Assembly: GCF_002135315.1 (NCBI RefSeq)
Contig: NZ_NEGA01000010.1
Span: 1 to 64,000 of the forward strand
Direction of reading: 5' to 3'
DNA length: 64,000 bases
Origin: Acinetobacter sp. ANC 3903
GTDB taxonomy: Bacteria > Pseudomonadota > Gammaproteobacteria > Pseudomonadales > Moraxellaceae
Part shown: positions 46,357-55,573 of the stretch, piece by piece
Layout: each line of letters opens with the position of its first letter
Numbering within the stretch: position 1 is the first letter of the stretch
Made by a program: the position numbers and the translations under genes
The notes under the pieces: model-generated
What the model was told of the DNA's origin: nothing
The model's input: the letters and a program-made list of their open reading frames with translations, nothing else
Database searches by the model: none

Positions 46357-48918
46357 ATGAGTCAAACAGCGAATTATTTAGATACTCAATCTATCTTTAA
46401 TTTAATTGGACATCGCGCTGACTTAACCCTCATATTTCAGACCGTCAGTGAATGGTTAGAAGCCCGGATACCTGATTCAATGGTATCTATTATGTTGTAC
46501 TCAGAGACAGAACAAACTTTGAGCCTGATTAGTGGTACCAAACATTTTTCAACCCAATATCAAGAAGCGATCAATGGTATAAAAATAGGCCCAAATGTCG
46601 GTGCTTGTGGTGCAGCAGCTTTTCACCGAGAACTGGTGATTTGTGAAAATTTAGTCACTGATCAGAACTGGAAGAATTTCAAGCCCCTGATTCAAGAAGA
46701 TAATCTAAACGCGTGCTGGTCTACACCTATTATTAACGCGCAAGGAAAACTCTATGGTACCTTTGGGACATATTATCGTTCGCCTAAATGTCCAACCCCC
46801 ACTCATATTAAATTACTTCGTCATGCAGCCTCTTTAATTGCCTTAAGTATGGATCTGCATGCAGAATGGCAACAAAAACTGGCTCTTCATGATAAATATC
46901 GTTCTTTCTTCACCTACCATCCGGACGCGATTTTTGAACATAATCTAGAAGGCATCGTGATTGATGTTAATCTTGTCTGTGAAGATATCACTAAATTCAA
47001 TCTTGAACAGGCGCGGGGCTTACATTACTCGAAATTTATTTGTGCTGAATTTCAATCCATAGCTCAAACTGCATTCGAACAAGCGTTGAAGGGAAACAGT
47101 CAGCACTTGGAAATTCAGGCGCTAAATGCTTTAGGTGAATGTTACTGGTTAGACCTGACCTATTTACCCATTAAACAAGCTCAACACGTGGTTGGCGTAT
47201 TTGGTGTCGCTCGTGATATTACAGAGCGGCGTGAAACTGAAGAAATGCTACGTCTGCTTAAACGTAGTGTCGATGCTAATCCTCTTGGAATCGTGTTAGC
47301 GAATGCCGCTCCGGATCAGGCCATTGAATATGTTAATCCTGCATTTGAAAGCCTGACCGGTTATAAAAAAGAAGAAATTATCGGTAAAAATTGTCGTTTT
47401 CTGCAAGGTCCTGATACAGATCCTAAAGCAGTTAATAAAATACATAATGCGCTTAAAGAGCAACAAGAAATCCAGATCACCTTAAAAAACTATCGTAAAG
47501 ATGGGAGCTGGTTCTGGAACCAACTGATATTAGGCCCGGTTTTTGATGACAAAAATTTCTGTACCCATTTTATTGGAATTCAGCAAGATATTACTCAACA
47601 GCGGGCAAATAGCGAATATATCGCCCGTCAACAAACCCACGACAGTTTAACCGGATTAATTAATCATCATACCTTTGAAAAAATACTGGATGCCGCATTC
47701 CACATACAACCTGAGCATCATCGCCCTCTGATCGTCATGTATGTTGATTTAGATGGTTTCCAGCCTTTAAATCAAAGTTTGGGACACCTCAATGGTGATC
47801 AGCTTCTGATTGCTGTAGCAAATCGCCTGCGTCAGATCATTCCAGAAGAGGATATCATTTCTCATTTTTCAGCAGATGAATTTGGCATACTGTTGAATAA
47901 ATGCAATGATTTAAAACAGGTCGCGGTCATTGCAGAGCAAATATTAAAAAGCCTGTCCGTTCCATTTGATATCGATGGCCATAAAATCCATATGAGCGCG
48001 AGTATTGGTATTGCAGATAATGAATCTCAGATAGAAAAATCTACCCAATTGCTTCATCATGCGATACATGCGATGAATGAAGCAAAAAAAGAAGGTGGAA
48101 ATACCTGGCACTGGTATGCTTTTGACGCTACGCGCACACCAAAAATTGATTATGTGCTTATGCGGCATGAATTAATGGTGGCCCTAGAAGAAAAACAGTT
48201 TAGGTTAGTCTATCAACCGGTTATTGATGCTCATTCAGGCCAGTTAAAAAGTGTAGAAGCCTTAATCCGTTGGCAGCATCCACAAAAAGGTTTTATCTCT
48301 CCAGCAGATTTCATTCCATTCGCCGAAAAAACTGGTCAAATTGTAGTCATTGGCCAATGGGTTTTACAGCAAGCCTGTCAGGATATTGTTGAATGGAATC
48401 AGAAAAATGGCGCTAGCCTGAGTGTAGCCGTCAATCTTTCTCCCTTACAGTTCAAGCGCACAGGCTTTTTGCATGACTTACAAGAAACACTGGTCAATAC
48501 ACAGTTGCAGCCTGAATTATTAAAAATTGAAGTCACTGAAACCATGTTAATTGCAGGTGCTGACCGTTCTTTAGAAATTTTAATGGCGATTCGTGATTTG
48601 GGTATTAAAGTTTCTGTCGACGACTTTGGAACAGGATACTCCAGCCTGAGTTATTTACGTACCTTACCTGTTGATGAGATAAAACTTGATCGCAGTTTTA
48701 TTGAACATTTACCTAAAAATGAGAAAGATGGTGCTATTGTAGCAGCCATTATTGTCATGGCTCATCAACTAGGATTACAAGTGGTTGCTGAAGGTATAGA
48801 AACTCAAGCCCAAGCCAAGTTTCTCAGAGAATATAAATGTGATCATTTTCAAGGCTACTATTTTGCTAAACCGGCTCCCCTTACAGAGCTCAAGCTTAAT
48901 TATAAGCCTGTAGAATAA
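46357..48918 (+). CDS. GAF-PAS-LOV-GGDEF-EAL protein, predicted light-responsive c-di-GMP phosphodiesterase
   Basis: 853-aa soluble multidomain protein. Order: GAF (about 20-165), PAS (180-290), a second PAS that is a LOV domain (302-413), GGDEF (425-590), EAL (600-850). The LOV part carries the flavin-adduct motif GKNCRFLQ with Cys346, plus Asn378, Asn388 and Gln409 at the flavin-contact positions. The GGDEF signature is degraded to SADEF (505-509), so cyclase activity is unlikely. The EAL domain keeps E634, N693, E728, D755/D756, K776, E812 and Q832, so it should hydrolyse c-di-GMP. AAGGAGG precedes ATG 46357. It is convergent, 27 bp apart, with a diguanylate cyclase gene. Confidence 0.9.
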   Translation: MSQTANYLDTQSIFNLIGHRADLTLIFQTVSEWLEARIPDSMVSIMLYSETEQTLSLISGTKHFSTQYQEAINGIKIGPNVGACGAAAFHRELVICENLVTDQNWKNFKPLIQEDNLNACWSTPIINAQGKLYGTFGTYYRSPKCPTPTHIKLLRHAASLIALSMDLHAEWQQKLALHDKYRSFFTYHPDAIFEHNLEGIVIDVNLVCEDITKFNLEQARGLHYSKFICAEFQSIAQTAFEQALKGNSQHLEIQALNALGECYWLDLTYLPIKQAQHVVGVFGVARDITERRETEEMLRLLKRSVDANPLGIVLANAAPDQAIEYVNPAFESLTGYKKEEIIGKNCRFLQGPDTDPKAVNKIHNALKEQQEIQITLKNYRKDGSWFWNQLILGPVFDDKNFCTHFIGIQQDITQQRANSEYIARQQTHDSLTGLINHHTFEKILDAAFHIQPEHHRPLIVMYVDLDGFQPLNQSLGHLNGDQLLIAVANRLRQIIPEEDIISHFSADEFGILLNKCNDLKQVAVIAEQILKSLSVPFDIDGHKIHMSASIGIADNESQIEKSTQLLHHAIHAMNEAKKEGGNTWHWYAFDATRTPKIDYVLMRHELMVALEEKQFRLVYQPVIDAHSGQLKSVEALIRWQHPQKGFISPADFIPFAEKTGQIVVIGQWVLQQACQDIVEWNQKNGASLSVAVNLSPLQFKRTGFLHDLQETLVNTQLQPELLKIEVTETMLIAGADRSLEILMAIRDLGIKVSVDDFGTGYSSLSYLRTLPVDEIKLDRSFIEHLPKNEKDGAIVAAIIVMAHQLGLQVVAEGIETQAQAKFLREYKCDHFQGYYFAKPAPLTELKLNYKPVE

Positions 48919-48945
48919 GTAGAAAAACAAATACCGTTCCACCCT

Positions 48946-50511
48946 CTAATAACGAATACAGTTACGTCCGCTATTTTTAGCTTGATAAAGTTTATTATCA
49001 GCCATTTTAAAAACTTCGGTCACACTGTCTGAGCTTTTAGGCCAAAATGCAATTCCAATAGATATTGTTATTGGTCCAATAGAATTGATGTTGCTTGATT
49101 CCATTGTTTTTCTTAAACGTTCCGCAGCATTGTAAGCTACCTTAGGATCTGAGGTGATCATTAATACAATAAACTCTTCCCCTCCTATACGACAACAAAT
49201 GTCTCCGTCTCTGAAGTTATCATTCATAAAACTGGCCAGGGTTTTTAAAACTATATCCCCCTGATCATGGCCATAGGTATCATTCACCTTCTTAAAAAAA
49301 TCGATATCAATCGCAAGAACGGCAAAATCTCTCTCTAAACTCACCACTTCTTTTAAGAAAATTTGCATCCCCCGTCGATTATATAAACCTGTCAGTGGAT
49401 CGGTATTTACATGTTGACGCAATTCAGTAATCTTTTCACTAAACGTTTGAGAACTGAGCAGCAATGACGTTCTAAATTTTAAAACTTCAAAATACCAAGG
49501 GTCGACTTGTTTAATTTTATCTTGGATGTCTGGCTGATTGAGCATACTGGCCATTTTTGCCAAGCTATTTAAAGGTGAAGAAATAAAGCGCGACATTCTC
49601 CAGACAATAAAAAAAATAAATAAATAAAAAAATAAAATTCCGACCGAAACTTTTAAAAGAATCACATTGGCCTGCTTCAACAACTCTTCGGTTGGTTGCT
49701 GGGAAACTACAATCCAGTTCGTACTCGGAATGTAGGCAAAACCTGCCAAATTTTCGACTCCCCGACTATTGATTAACCGGATATTTCCCATCCGTTTATG
49801 TACCATATAGTCCAGACCCGTATTATTGACAATTTTTTCGCCAATTCTTGTCGGATCGGGATGAAAAATAATTCGATTATCCTGATCCATGACATACATA
49901 TAACTTTTCTTGAAGTCATACTCGGTTGAAAGCATTTTCTGGATCAGATTATTTTTTTGTAAATAAATCGTGCCACCAATCATGCCCTGATAGTTTTTAT
50001 TCTGGTCATAAATAGGTTGAGACAGGAGTACCACCAGATTATGTCGAACTGACCAATAAGGAGGAGAAATATAAGTGGTTTTATGCTTTAAGGATTCAAT
50101 AATTCCCACTGTTTTATATGAAATATGGGTACTCAAATTTAAACTTTGCGGTGCAAAAGAGATGACTCTTCTTTGTTTATCAACAATCAATAAACTATTA
50201 AATTTGTTGGATTGATTTTTAAGACGCTTTGCTTCTTCTTGTATTAATTGAGGATTAGAAAAATCCTGTCCTAACAGGTCAGCACTATACTTTAACTCTT
50301 TGAGCATATCATCGAAATGTTGATCTGCACTGTTGGCAACCTTTGAAGCATATTTAGCATTCACTAACAGTGAATTTTGAATGAGTTGGTCTTTAATCAC
50401 ATAATTGAGAATAAATACAGAAACAATAAATAAGCACGAAACACTAACGATAGTCGAAATCAGGATCAGTTTACGAAGATTTAATTTAAGTGCCAAAAGA
50501 ATCTGTTTCAA
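48946..50511 (-). CDS. Membrane diguanylate cyclase with Cache-type sensor
   Basis: 521 aa. Transmembrane segments at about 14-36 and 284-304 enclose a periplasmic dCache-like sensor (FNSLLIVDKQRRVISFAPQ, YSVR-like YWSVRHN, GMIGGTIYL, YVMDQDNRIIFHP). A HAMP-like linker and a GGDEF domain follow. The active site GGEEF (443-447) is intact, and an RxxD inhibitory site (R434-D437) sits five residues upstream, so it should make c-di-GMP with product feedback. The only sensible start is TTG 50511 with AGG upstream. It opposes the EAL gene next door. Confidence 0.88.
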   Translation of the reverse strand: MKQILLALKLNLRKLILISTIVSVSCLFIVSVFILNYVIKDQLIQNSLLVNAKYASKVANSADQHFDDMLKELKYSADLLGQDFSNPQLIQEEAKRLKNQSNKFNSLLIVDKQRRVISFAPQSLNLSTHISYKTVGIIESLKHKTTYISPPYWSVRHNLVVLLSQPIYDQNKNYQGMIGGTIYLQKNNLIQKMLSTEYDFKKSYMYVMDQDNRIIFHPDPTRIGEKIVNNTGLDYMVHKRMGNIRLINSRGVENLAGFAYIPSTNWIVVSQQPTEELLKQANVILLKVSVGILFFYLFIFFIVWRMSRFISSPLNSLAKMASMLNQPDIQDKIKQVDPWYFEVLKFRTSLLLSSQTFSEKITELRQHVNTDPLTGLYNRRGMQIFLKEVVSLERDFAVLAIDIDFFKKVNDTYGHDQGDIVLKTLASFMNDNFRDGDICCRIGGEEFIVLMITSDPKVAYNAAERLRKTMESSNINSIGPITISIGIAFWPKSSDSVTEVFKMADNKLYQAKNSGRNCIRY

Positions 50512-50652
50512 AAACCTGACCCTAAAATAGTGTGACTATATTTACATTTTATAACATATTTATTGTTAAAATTAACAAAAAATTTAATCATGAATTTCAA
50601 TTTGAACCGTGCCTAGACTATGAGTCCCGCGCTTTTGTGAGTGAAAATGTTG

Positions 50653-50782
50653 ATGACAGAATCATCATATACGCCAACACTCAAGGAATGCCCTGTGCGC
50701 TTACTTTTTAAATCCGAAAAAAGATTATCCTTTTATCTGGACTTCACTGGCTGCTAAATTTGGTTTGGCGATTGAACTTTAA
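50653..50782 (+). pseudogene. IS3-family orfA remnant with frameshift
   Basis: From ATG 50653 a frame reads MTESSYTPTLKECPVRLLFKSEK. After about 50720 the +1 frame continues DYPFIWTSLAAKFGLAIEL and stops at 50780-50782. This resembles the N-terminal HTH region of IS3-family OrfA proteins (MTESxYTPEFRERAVRLL..DYPS.W.AI..IA.K.G). The rest of the element is absent. It is a fossil between the cyclase and sulP genes. Confidence 0.65.
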
Positions 50783-50890
50783 GTTCTCGCTATTTTTGCA
50801 CATTAAATGTCATCAAGCCCTATCTTCCTGACAAGACTTCTTAGCATTTTTTATGCATAATATATCTAAAATAGTGATTTAGTTTTAGAT

Positions 50891-52615
50891 ATGTCAGATT
50901 TAAATTCTCGCTTAACGATGTTATTACCGGCTTGGCGATGGCTGCGTACATACAATCAAGACAAGTTTAAATCTGACCTTCTTTCTGCCCTGATTGTGAT
51001 TGCCATGCTAGTTCCGCAAGGCATGGCCTATGCCATGCTGGCAGGACTACCGCCCATTATGGGACTGTATGCCAGTATTCTGCCCATGATCATTTATGCC
51101 ATGGTCGGGAGCAGTCCTACGCTCTCTATTGGCCCAGTCGCGATTATTTCCATGATGACTTTCGCGACCCTTAATCCCCTGTTCGAAGTTGGCTCTCCGG
51201 TTTATATACAGGCCGCCTGTCTGCTTGCAGTAATGGTCGGTGTCATTTCCTTATTGCTCGGGATTTTTAGATTCGGCTTTCTGATTCAGCTGATTAGCCA
51301 TCCGGTGATCAAGAGTTTTATTATTGCCTCTGCCTTGCTGATTGCTTTAGGCCAGTTTAAATTTTTAGTCGACCTTCCGTTAAAAGCCAATAATCTTCCT
51401 GAATTTTTTTTTAGTGCCTGGCACTACCTGCGTTATAGCCATATCGAAAGTTTCATTTTCGGCCTGCTTGCCTTACTCTTTCTGATTTATCTTCCTAAAG
51501 TTTTAAATTCCAATGCCCTTCAAAGCCGGATCGGATCAACGGCTTTTGTTGTTAAAGCCTTGCCTTTGGCTTTGGTGGTGATTTCGATTGCCGCGGTGTA
51601 CTTTCTGGATTTAAAAGCCGTAGGCATTAAAACCGTAGGTGAAATCCCTTCAGGTTTTCCGCCCATCAGCATGCCCTACTGGAATATGGAACTGGTCATC
51701 ACTCTGTTTCCCGGTGCGGCAATGATCGCCATGATTAGCTTTGTTGAGTCTTTATCTATTGCACAGGCGACGGCATTACAGCAACGCAGTCATTTAAATA
51801 GTAACCAGGAACTGATCGCGTTGGGTTTATCCAATTTAAGCGCGGGCTTAAGTTCAGCATTTCCGGTTACCGGTAGCTTATCGCGCACGGTGGTCAATGC
51901 GGATGCCGGTGCTAAAACGCCGCTGGCAGGCGTGATGTCATCATTATTTATTGTCATGGTTAGCCTCTATTTCACGGCTTTTTTCCGTGACTTGCCTTTG
52001 GCTATTCTGGCTGCGACCATTATTGTTTCAATCTGGAAACTGGTCGATTTCAATCCCTTTATCGACACCTGGCGCTATTCCAAAGCAGATGGCATTGCCA
52101 TGTGGATTACCTTCTTTGGCGTGCTCTGTATCGATATCTCCACCGGATTGATAATGGGTATTGTTTCAACCTTTATCCTGCTGCTGTGGCGGATCAGCCG
52201 TCCACATATTGCCGTGATTGGCCTGGTGGAAGGCACTCAGCATTTTAGAAATGTACAACGCCATCAAGTACTGACTTCAAACAAAGTCCTGTCTATGCGA
52301 ATTGATGAAAACCTGACTTTTTTAAATGCCAATACCTTTAAAGGGTTTTTAATTAATGCGATCAGTCAGTATAAAAATCTGGAACATGTGGTCATTAACT
52401 GCTCCAGCATTAGTGCAATTGATCTGAGTGCGCTGGAAATGCTGGAAGATCTCAATGCCGAGTTAAATAAACTGAAGATTAAACTGAATTTCTCTGAAAT
52501 TAAGGGTCCAGTCATGGATAAATTACAGCATTCAAAACTGCTGAATCAGTTAAGTGGCCAGATTTATCTGACTCATTTTCAGGCCATGCAAGAACTTTCA
52601 CCAGAAGTTTTTTAA
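50891..52615 (+). CDS. SulP-family anion transporter with STAS domain
   Basis: 574-aa membrane protein with 10-14 helices. AMLVPQGMAYAMLAGLPPIMGLYAS near residue 38 is the SulP signature, followed by GSSPTLSIGPVAIIS and SAFPVTGSLSRTVVN. A C-terminal STAS domain (about 450-560) carries VVINCSSISAIDLSALEML. It is likely a sulfate or bicarbonate/anion importer; the ion cannot be told from sequence. ATG 50891 lacks a good Shine-Dalgarno. It is a single gene. Confidence 0.87.
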   Translation: MSDLNSRLTMLLPAWRWLRTYNQDKFKSDLLSALIVIAMLVPQGMAYAMLAGLPPIMGLYASILPMIIYAMVGSSPTLSIGPVAIISMMTFATLNPLFEVGSPVYIQAACLLAVMVGVISLLLGIFRFGFLIQLISHPVIKSFIIASALLIALGQFKFLVDLPLKANNLPEFFFSAWHYLRYSHIESFIFGLLALLFLIYLPKVLNSNALQSRIGSTAFVVKALPLALVVISIAAVYFLDLKAVGIKTVGEIPSGFPPISMPYWNMELVITLFPGAAMIAMISFVESLSIAQATALQQRSHLNSNQELIALGLSNLSAGLSSAFPVTGSLSRTVVNADAGAKTPLAGVMSSLFIVMVSLYFTAFFRDLPLAILAATIIVSIWKLVDFNPFIDTWRYSKADGIAMWITFFGVLCIDISTGLIMGIVSTFILLLWRISRPHIAVIGLVEGTQHFRNVQRHQVLTSNKVLSMRIDENLTFLNANTFKGFLINAISQYKNLEHVVINCSSISAIDLSALEMLEDLNAELNKLKIKLNFSEIKGPVMDKLQHSKLLNQLSGQIYLTHFQAMQELSPEVF

Positions 52616-52948
52616 GATGATTGAGATACTTATTGCAACACTCTATTTCTCGTGGAGATATCTAAAATAGTCCCGGATATCTGCTTGGTCTGTTCATATA
52701 GAATTTAAAATTGATTGAAATTGAATGCTTAAACATAATACAGCACAGTAGAATGATCAGAAGCATTTGTATTATTTGAATATTTAAAAATCGGCAAAAA
52801 TTTTATTAAAAAGTAAAAATATCAACTTTAAAAATAGACAGTTATTTTTTATAGGGCAATTATTTTTTAGCAAGATCATTTTTTAGGTATAAAATGCCAC
52901 TCATCTATGTGATTTTTTTAGTCCTCGTATTTGTAACAAGGCACTTTT
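52616..52948. other. AT-rich intergenic region, promoter of sstT expected
   Basis: 333 bp with runs of A and T and no coding remnant or stable hairpin that I can recognise. It must carry the sstT promoter. Confidence 0.4.
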
Positions 52949-54142
52949 ATGTTCTCTGCTTTAATGCGTTTGAGTTTAGTCTCCCGAATTATTATCGCCA
53001 TTATTTTAGGTATTGGCGTAGCTGTTTTATGCCCAAATGTGGCTCCTTATTTAAGCCTGTTGGGTGACTTATTTATTAAAGCACTTAAATCTGTTGCGCC
53101 TATTTTAGTTTTTGTTCTGGTTTTATCTTCCATTGCCAATTTCAAAGTAGGTCATAGTGCCAAAATCAAGCCCATTATGCTGATGTATGCTGTGGGTATG
53201 TTCCTGGCTGCATTAAGTGCCGTAGTTGCCAGCATGATGTTTCCAAGTACCTTATTTTTGGATGTTCCTACGCAAACTGACCTTCAGGCACCAGATAGCC
53301 TGGTTCAGATTTTAAAAAATCTGCTGCTCAGTTTTATCGCAAACCCGGTGGTTGCCATTAGCGAAGCAAACTTTATTGGTATTCTAGCTTGGGCGGTTGC
53401 TTTAGGTGCTGCTTTCCGTCATTCATCTGACAGTACGAAAACCTTTTTAACCGATGCCGCAACTGCTGTGAACCAGGTGATTCGTCTGGTGATTAACTTT
53501 GCTCCAGTCGGTATTTTTGGTCTGGTTGCAGTGACCTTTGCTGAAGCCGGTTTAAGTACTTTTGAAAGCTATGCACAATTGTTGGCGGTATTGATTGGTA
53601 CCATGTTTTTTGTGGCATTGGTGGTCAATCCCATTATGGTGGCCTTTGTTACCCGTGCGAACCCTTATCCATTGGTGCTTCAATGTGTGCGCGAAAGTGG
53701 CATTACTGCGTTCTTTACCCGTAGTTCAGCGGCCAATATTCCTGTCAACCTGGATTTGGCAAAACGCTTAGGCGTGAATGAATCTACAGCAAGTGTTGCA
53801 ATTCCTCTAGGTGCTACAATTAACATGGCTGGTGCTTCGGTAACGATTACCGTACTTACTCTAGCTACTGTGAATACTTTGGGCATTTCGGTCGATTTCA
53901 CCACCATGCTGGTTTTATCGGTACTTGCGACCATTTCAGCCTGTGGTGCTTCTGGTGTTGCGGGTGGTTCTTTATTGCTGATTCCTGTTGCTTGTGGCCT
54001 GTTTGGGATCAGTTCAGATATTGCTATGCAAGTTGTAGCCATCGGTATGGTGATCAGCGTATTACAGGATTCGACCGAAACTGCATTAAATTCTTCAACA
54101 GATGTACTATTTACTGCTGCTGTTGATCGCGGTTTAGAGTAA
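52949..54142 (+). CDS. sstT: Serine/threonine:Na+ symporter SstT
   Basis: 397-aa transporter of the dicarboxylate/amino-acid:cation symporter family. [20 protein letters not shown] near 43, [14 protein letters not shown] with the serine-rich re-entrant loop near 250-263, [16 protein letters not shown] and [18 protein letters not shown] at the C-terminus identify SstT rather than GltP. It takes up serine and threonine with sodium. ATG 52949 has AAGG upstream. It precedes DUF1275 by 33 bp. Confidence 0.92.
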   Translation: MFSALMRLSLVSRIIIAIILGIGVAVLCPNVAPYLSLLGDLFIKALKSVAPILVFVLVLSSIANFKVGHSAKIKPIMLMYAVGMFLAALSAVVASMMFPSTLFLDVPTQTDLQAPDSLVQILKNLLLSFIANPVVAISEANFIGILAWAVALGAAFRHSSDSTKTFLTDAATAVNQVIRLVINFAPVGIFGLVAVTFAEAGLSTFESYAQLLAVLIGTMFFVALVVNPIMVAFVTRANPYPLVLQCVRESGITAFFTRSSAANIPVNLDLAKRLGVNESTASVAIPLGATINMAGASVTITVLTLATVNTLGISVDFTTMLVLSVLATISACGASGVAGGSLLLIPVACGLFGISSDIAMQVVAIGMVISVLQDSTETALNSSTDVLFTAAVDRGLE

Positions 54143-54175
54143 GATAGTCATTATTAAGTATTTTTTTATGACGTT

Positions 54176-54850
54176 ATGCCTTTTCAAACTTTACCGCTCT
54201 GGGTTCAATTAGGTGCTTTTTTTCTTGCAGTCAATGCAGGAATGATTAACGTTCTCGGACTGGTGACCGTGCTGCATCAGTCCGTCTCGCATATGACCGG
54301 AAATGTCAGCATGTTGGCCATGGCTTTACTGGATTGGCAACCTGAACACATCCTTTACTTATGCCTGGTTATTCTATGTTATGTGACCGGTTCATTTTAT
54401 AGCGGATTCATCCTCGGAAACAGCCAGTTTAAGTTAGGAAGCCGCTATGGCTTACCTTTAAGTCTGGTGGCTTTTTTTATCCTGCTGTGTTGGTTTTTGC
54501 TTCCCTACTTCCCGCGTTATGCCTTACTTTGGGCATGTGCTGCCATGGGCGTACAAAATGCTATGGTGAGTCATTACAAGGGTACTATCATCCGGACAAC
54601 GCATCTATCTGGCGTTTTGACGGATTTGGGTTTAGCTTTAGGCTATATGTTACGTGGCTTAAAGGTAGAGCGTAGACGCATTATTCTGCACTTGCTCATT
54701 TTAGTTGGATTTTTCCTGGGCGGTTTGCTTGCCAGCGTGATTTATCCTTATTTAAAATTAAATGCCTACCTTGTTCCAGCGATGTTAACTGGGATACTTA
54801 GCTCAATTTATTGGGTGATTTATTATCGTTATCGGCAGACTCAAGAGTAA
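54176..54850 (+). CDS. DUF1275 (YoaK-like) membrane protein
   Basis: 224-aa protein with six or so hydrophobic segments. NAGMINVLGLVTVLHQSVSHMTGNVSMLA and GVQNAMVSHYKGTIIRTTHLSGVLTDLG fit the DUF1275 family (motifs quoted here approximate residues 20-48 and 121-148). Its function is unknown; it may be cotranscribed with sstT. It runs up to 14 bp before the DUF2058 gene. Confidence 0.85.
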   Translation: MPFQTLPLWVQLGAFFLAVNAGMINVLGLVTVLHQSVSHMTGNVSMLAMALLDWQPEHILYLCLVILCYVTGSFYSGFILGNSQFKLGSRYGLPLSLVAFFILLCWFLLPYFPRYALLWACAAMGVQNAMVSHYKGTIIRTTHLSGVLTDLGLALGYMLRGLKVERRRIILHLLILVGFFLGGLLASVIYPYLKLNAYLVPAMLTGILSSIYWVIYYRYRQTQE

Positions 54851-54864
54851 TATCGGAATTTATT

Positions 54865-55401
54865 ATGGTCAAAAATGCATTACAGGCTCAATTGCTAAAA
54901 GCGGGTTTAGTTGATAACAAGAAAGCTAAAAAACTGTCCAAACAGGCAATCCATGAGCAGCGTACCGGTCAAAGCGATGAAGCGGAATTAAAAGCCAAAA
55001 TCGCACAGGCTCATCAAGAAAAGCTGGCGAAAGATCAGGCTTTGGATTTAGAAAAAAAACGCCTGTTACAAGGTAAAGAGCTCAAAGCTGCCATTGTGCA
55101 AATGATCAACCAGCACAAAATTAAAGAGATTGATGGTGAGGTGGCCTATCAGTTTATCGATGACAATAAAGTCAAAAAGATCTATCTCAATCAGCAGATT
55201 TATAATGCCTTGGTGGCGGGTTCATTAATCATTGCCAAAGAAGCCGAAAGTTACGCTGTTTTACCCAAAGCCTTGGCTGAGCGAATTAATGACAAAATGG
55301 AAGGCTTCATTATCGTCAACAATTCTGAACAGAATGAACAAACCACAGATGAAGACGATCCATATGCAGCTTATGTGATTCCAGATGATTTAATGTGGTA
55401 A
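54865..55401 (+). CDS. DUF2058 domain protein
   Basis: 178-aa cytoplasmic protein starting MVKNALQAQLLKAGLVDNKK, with a highly charged lysine/glutamine-rich coiled region (residues 20-80) and a folded C-terminal part (YQFIDDNKVKKIYLNQ) ending DDLMW. This matches the DUF2058/YaiL family, possibly nucleic-acid or ribosome associated; its function is not established. ATG 54865 is chosen because relatives begin there; the longer frame overlaps the DUF1275 gene. Confidence 0.85.
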   Translation: MVKNALQAQLLKAGLVDNKKAKKLSKQAIHEQRTGQSDEAELKAKIAQAHQEKLAKDQALDLEKKRLLQGKELKAAIVQMINQHKIKEIDGEVAYQFIDDNKVKKIYLNQQIYNALVAGSLIIAKEAESYAVLPKALAERINDKMEGFIIVNNSEQNEQTTDEDDPYAAYVIPDDLMW

Positions 55402-55413
55402 GACCTTCTTGCT

Positions 55414-55440
55414 AAAAAGCTCCTGATTGGGGCTTTTTTT
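55414..55440 (+). terminator. Terminator after the DUF2058 gene
   Basis: AAAAAGCTCC (55414-55423) pairs with GGGGCTTTTT (55429-55438) around TGATT with one G-U pair, continuing into a T-run. Confidence 0.85.
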
Positions 55441-55573
55441 AATATCAGACCAACTAAATTTACACTGCTTTGACGTAGTAAAGATGCAAACCTATATATA
55501 CAAAACAGTATCATAAAATATTGTTTAAAATTAAGACAATGAACTATGCTTAAAGTACATTGAAAAAAACAAG

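Noticed and set aside
50862..52671. 14-bp direct repeats (ATATCTAAAATAGT) flanking the sulP gene
   Set aside because: In 64 kb of AT-rich DNA several exact 14-mer pairs are expected by chance, and there is no sign of a mobile element around sulP.
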